Part shown: positions 38,648-41,114 of the stretch, one piece after another
How positions within the stretch are numbered: position 1 is the first letter of the stretch
Layout of the letters: each line of letters opens with the position of its first letter
DNA from: a virus
Strand: one strand, 5' to 3'
DNA length: 41,114 nt
IMG/VR virus record: IMGVR_UViG_3300022839_000033
Coordinates: 1-41,114 of that record
Made by a program: the position numbers and the translations under genes
Notes under the pieces: model-generated
Seen by the model: only the letters and a program-made list of their open reading frames with translations
Databases searched by the model: none
Told to the model about the DNA's origin: nothing

Positions 38648-39197
38648 TGCGCACTGACCTTTCATAGGACCATGCGATATTATCAAGAGCTTCTTTAAGA
38701 ATAAATTCGCATTCTGTTTTAGCTAATAAACTATCGTATATTTTAATAGCCTCCCTCGAAGCCAAAAAAGCAGCGCATAATGCTGTGACATCTCCCTTTT
38801 CGTCAATAAAGGCTTTTCTTTTTATATTTCTATTTATCGCTGCTTTGCCGCTAGCATTGTCGTAATATCTAAAACCCGAATGGATATCGTCAAAACTTCC
38901 CAGCTTATAAAAAGGCTCGTCATTATACGCGATGAGGTGGCGGCTTTCATTCCGCATGTCACCCTTCCAGACTATAACGTGTACTAGACTGGACATTTTC
39001 TCGAACCTAAAACAATAATCTGGATATTTATTATTTAGCCAAGTTTCAATCCTTTTAGATACAGGTTTGCCCTCATTTAATTCGATGAATCCTGCAACCA
39101 TCTCATGCCGTTTAATAAGCTCCGATTCCCTGTTAATTTCTGCTTGAATCTCAAGGACTACCGCAATTTTTAATTGTTTATTTATTGTTTTAATCAT
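38640..39197 (-). CDS. Unknown early protein (185 aa), right copy
   Basis: Same length as the left-end copy at 425-982. Differences are conservative and scattered (for example LIAYNDEPF against LIGYTSEPF), which argues for purifying selection on a real protein. AGGTG upstream of the ATG is kept. Confidence 0.75.
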   Translation of the reverse strand: MIKTINKQLKIAVVLEIQAEINRESELIKRHEMVAGFIELNEGKPVSKRIETWLNNKYPDYCFRFEKMSSLVHVIVWKGDMRNESRHLIAYNDEPFYKLGSFDDIHSGFRYYDNASGKAAINRNIKRKAFIDEKGDVTALCAAFLASREAIKIYDSLLAKTECEFILKEALDNIAWSYERSVRND

Positions 39198-39198
39198 C

Positions 39199-39366
39199 TT
39201 AATTCACCTCATCCACAAAAAACTCGCTCATTTGGTCGTCAAATTCTTTCTCGTCTAGATGGTCAAAGTTTTCACGTATTTTGCCCCAAGCATCCTCAAA
39301 AGATTCTGATTCTCCATAAAAATCTAAAACATTACCGGCCCAATCCTTAACAATAAATTTTCTCAT
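39199..39366 (-). CDS. 55-residue WAGN protein, right copy
   Basis: Same frame and length as 984-1151, with start overlapping the upstream TGA and very few residue changes despite several base changes. Conservation across haplotypes supports this otherwise easily missed gene. Confidence 0.8.
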   Translation of the reverse strand: MRKFIVKDWAGNVLDFYGESESFEDAWGKIRENFDHLDEKEFDDQMSEFFVDEVN

Positions 39367-39632
39367 CTTATTTGCTCCAGCGCCTTTTTAATGCGCTTAT
39401 TTCTATTTTGTGTTTTTTTAATTTCTTTTTTGGTATTTTTTGCGGCTGCGATACAAGTTTGAGCCGCTACGATCGCGCCAGTGCGGCCATGTGCCACGTC
39501 TCTAGCCTCGGTGTCACAGTCATACTTGACAGCTTGACGGACTATTGCGACGAGAGCAGTAAACTCTTTGTCCGTCATTCGCCCCAAAGCATACGTATTA
39601 AACGAGATTAAGCTTAATAGTAATAATCTCAT
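39363..39632 (-). CDS. Small secreted early protein, right copy
   Basis: Counterpart of 1148-1417. The signal peptide and both mature cysteines are unchanged; substitutions fall in the coiled tail and around the second cysteine. ATGA overlaps on both sides are retained. Confidence 0.8.
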   Translation of the reverse strand: MRLLLLSLISFNTYALGRMTDKEFTALVAIVRQAVKYDCDTEARDVAHGRTGAIVAAQTCIAAAKNTKKEIKKTQNRNKRIKKALEQIR

Positions 39633-40177
39633 TTTGATGCTCTCATTGGCATTAATACGCCGTTATTACCGTTAAAAATAACTGACATAGGACTTAATTT
39701 GCTAGTGGTGTCGATCTCCAAAGTGCATTGGTCTGATAGTTTGTTATCGCGCATCGACTCACATAATTGAGCCAGCAAAAAGGGATTAAAACTTATTTTA
39801 TGGTTTAAATTTGTCGGCATTACTCTAGACGTGTCGGGGTAATCACCGACAATGCGCTCAAGTATGACTCCTGTAAGTCCAGCAACGCATAGCTCTATTT
39901 TCCCATTGTCATGCATTTTGATAACCCATGCACATTTTTTATTGCTAGCGTAAACGAGTTTAAGCATTTTCACCGAATCCGGCTGTATTATATACGGATG
40001 ATTAAGTGCCAATCCCTCGGGTATGTCGAGATAAACTACAGCTAGAGCATGACCGTCTGTAGCGCGCATTCTGAGCTTGTCGTTAACAATATCAAGGCAC
40101 ACTCCAGTTAATGAGTACCTCATTTGATCTTTTGAAGCCTGTTTTTGCATGTTTATTATTGATGTTATTAATTGCAT
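39629..40177 (-). CDS. Shortened beta-clamp-like protein, right copy
   Basis: At 182 residues this has one extra Ala (IELCVAGLTG against IELCVGLTG in the left copy). ATDGHALA, DYPDTSRVMP and LMPMR are identical, so the DnaN-type pocket residues are conserved while surface positions vary. The absence of domain I is therefore a stable property and not a sequencing artefact. Confidence 0.8.
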   Translation of the reverse strand: MQLITSIINMQKQASKDQMRYSLTGVCLDIVNDKLRMRATDGHALAVVYLDIPEGLALNHPYIIQPDSVKMLKLVYASNKKCAWVIKMHDNGKIELCVAGLTGVILERIVGDYPDTSRVMPTNLNHKISFNPFLLAQLCESMRDNKLSDQCTLEIDTTSKLSPMSVIFNGNNGVLMPMRASK

Positions 40178-40232
40178 TGTATCTCCTTATTATTGCCTGA
40201 TTATAACGTAATCATTGGCATTACTTACTTAA
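40178..40232 (-). promoter_or_regulatory. Promoter/operator module, right clamp copy
   Basis: TTAAGTAAGTAATGCCAA-like block, dyad TGATTA-5 nt-TAATCA, TATAAT (+ strand ATTATA 40200-40205), CAGGCAATAATAAGGAGA. It overlaps the last codons of the upstream gene. It keeps the dyad exactly as in 1960-2012 although flanking bases differ. Confidence 0.65.
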
Positions 40233-40619
40233 GTCGTATAGTACGGCGTCTACGCCGAGGTTTTCCAAGGCCATTGCAAAGCCTAAAGTACACATATTTG
40301 ATCCGTCAGGCTGCACGCCTTCATCTTGGTCACAACGAAGCATGAGCTTGTAGGCTTCCCGAATGAAGCTTTGTAATGCTGCGGGATTTTGCACGCCTTC
40401 TAGAGAATTAACACACTCGACGATGCGAGCGGCGTTTGCCTCGGCATGGTAAGGGACATTGTTATGCTCGCGCGCCCAATAGGAATCACGTAGGTAAAAG
40501 ATATTAACAGAGCGGTCGCCTTCTTTGGCCTGAATGCAGTTATCTGCATGTGTCGCTGCGGTGTTGCGGTTAAATGTCCAAGGTCCTGCAGTATGTGCAG
40601 TATGTTTTGTTCTGCTCAT
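40221..40619 (-). CDS. HTPxPW-type conserved protein, right copy
   Basis: Start at ATG 40619 (MSRTKHTAHTAGPWTFN), matching the left copy; an upstream in-frame ATG at 40634 lies in the previous gene. It has insertions (AHTA near the start, DEGVQPDGSNMCTLG before the C-terminus) and a different end (LGVDAVLYDLSK). Here its 3' end runs into the clamp promoter because the 87-codon gene is missing. Confidence 0.8.
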   Translation of the reverse strand: MSRTKHTAHTAGPWTFNRNTAATHADNCIQAKEGDRSVNIFYLRDSYWAREHNNVPYHAEANAARIVECVNSLEGVQNPAALQSFIREAYKLMLRCDQDEGVQPDGSNMCTLGFAMALENLGVDAVLYDLSK

Positions 40620-40620
40620 C

Positions 40621-40884
40621 TTAATTAACCTCAATAAATTCGAGATTGTAAGTATCGTCGTCGTCTATGTCGCCGCCGGTAACTGTGTACCATGCTGTGA
40701 GCGTATCGCCATTAACGTCAATAGTAGACGCCGCCCAATTGTCGGGATTATTAGCGTCGCTTTTGTACGTGGGCTCACAATGACGCAATAACAGTCGATT
40801 AATCGTAGCGGCTCCGTAGATTGCAATGGCCTCGTCTTTTGATGCCTGTATTTGTGATGTTATTGTTTTTGTTATTAATTGCAT
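40621..40884 (-). CDS. First early-operon protein, right copy (87 aa)
   Basis: It starts MQLITKTITSQIQASKDEA, closer to the clamp-like N-terminus than the left copy is, and then joins IAIYGAATINRLLLRH without the 12-residue insert. The C-terminal acidic end is kept. The ribosome site TAAGGAGA is preserved. Confidence 0.75.
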   Translation of the reverse strand: MQLITKTITSQIQASKDEAIAIYGAATINRLLLRHCEPTYKSDANNPDNWAASTIDVNGDTLTAWYTVTGGDIDDDDTYNLEFIEVN

Positions 40885-40937
40885 TGTATCTCCTTATTGC
40901 CTGATCATTATCAGATCATTAGCATTGCTTACTTAAG
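40885..40937 (-). promoter_or_regulatory. Leftward promoter/operator module, right copy
   Basis: Same order as 2981-3034: TTAAGTAAGCAATGCTAA, dyad TGATC...GATCA, CAGGCAATAAGGAGA. The -10 box here is GATAAT instead of TATAAT. The downstream AT-rich region 40938-41114 matches 3035-3212 and has no gene. Confidence 0.65.
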
Positions 40938-41114
40938 TGGTAATATGATGGATAATTAAATATATGTCAATATAAAATAATAAAAAAAGTGTATGGTCAT
41001 TTATATTAACAAAAATAACGTATTAGGATCAAAATTTAATCATTCAGCAAGCAATTTGATTCATTTTGAATCATATCGAATAATAATAATTGTATATATA
41101 TAGAGAGGATCATC

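Larger units (their letters stand above)
38225..41114. repeat. Right copy of divergent terminal redundancy
   Basis: This is the counterpart of 1-3212 and is about 320 bases shorter, mainly because the gene at 2063-2326 is absent. Gene order is otherwise the same. It supplies the complete version of the gene that is cut off at position 1. If the two copies are merged, the unit length is about 38.2 kb. Confidence 0.9.

Noticed and set aside
1-41114. CRISPR array, insertion sequence or integrase/att site
   Set aside because: No regularly spaced repeats, transposase or integrase frame, or tRNA-end duplication was seen on either strand.

Overview
The window looks like an almost complete genome of a tailed double-stranded DNA phage of the podovirus (short-tail) type. 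It shows a TerS-TerL-portal-scaffold-capsid order, an N4-gp56-type major capsid protein, a pair of tail-tubular-like proteins and several ejection proteins ending in a 1895-residue giant. No tape measure, tail tube or sheath gene is visible. Exported lysis proteins with lipoboxes and a nested spanin-like pair point to a Gram-negative host. The style of the exported fibre (many AAIAYSKL-like units, Sec signal peptides) resembles Bdellovibrionota proteins, but that host guess is weak inference. No integrase, DNA polymerase, helicase or tRNA gene was recognised.

Layout. (1) Positions 1-3034 and 32671-41114 hold a leftward (- strand) early operon of about 25 small genes joined by ATGA or TAATG overlaps. 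In a circular reading it starts at about 40937/3034 and runs down to 33188. It includes a shortened beta-clamp-like protein, a RecE-like nuclease, an SSB-like protein with an acidic DEEIPF tail, helix-turn-helix and zinc-finger proteins, and many small conserved phage proteins of unknown role. (2) Positions 3035-3915 are AT-rich and almost gene-free, with direct repeats, palindromes and T-tracts: a candidate control or origin region. (3) Positions 3916-5977 carry small genes on alternating strands, then two overlapping rightward ORFs. (4) Positions 5978-6585 have no gene but many nested helices, and are proposed as a structured RNA. (5) Positions 6586-26293 are the rightward packaging and virion operon. 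(6) Positions 26337-29856 hold four consecutive genes whose products start with export signals, including a fibre-like protein. (7) Positions 29853-32699 are the lysis region (L,D-transpeptidase-like protein, holin, spanin-like pair) and a RusA resolvase. An HNH gene converges on RusA.

The two ends repeat each other: 1-3212 matches 38225-41114, but with many substitutions and several indels, including a whole 87-codon gene present only in the left copy. The homology runs off both ends of the window. The simplest reading is a circular or circularly permuted genome of about 38.2 kb whose assembly ran past its start into a second strain variant. The overlap is therefore a natural comparison of two haplotypes.

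How the parts may work together: early genes are driven from a repeated promoter/operator module and supply clamp-like, SSB and exonuclease functions that act on or with host replication machinery. The late operon then builds the capsid and short tail. RusA and HNH may resolve or trim packaged DNA, and a multi-enzyme lysis set opens the envelope.
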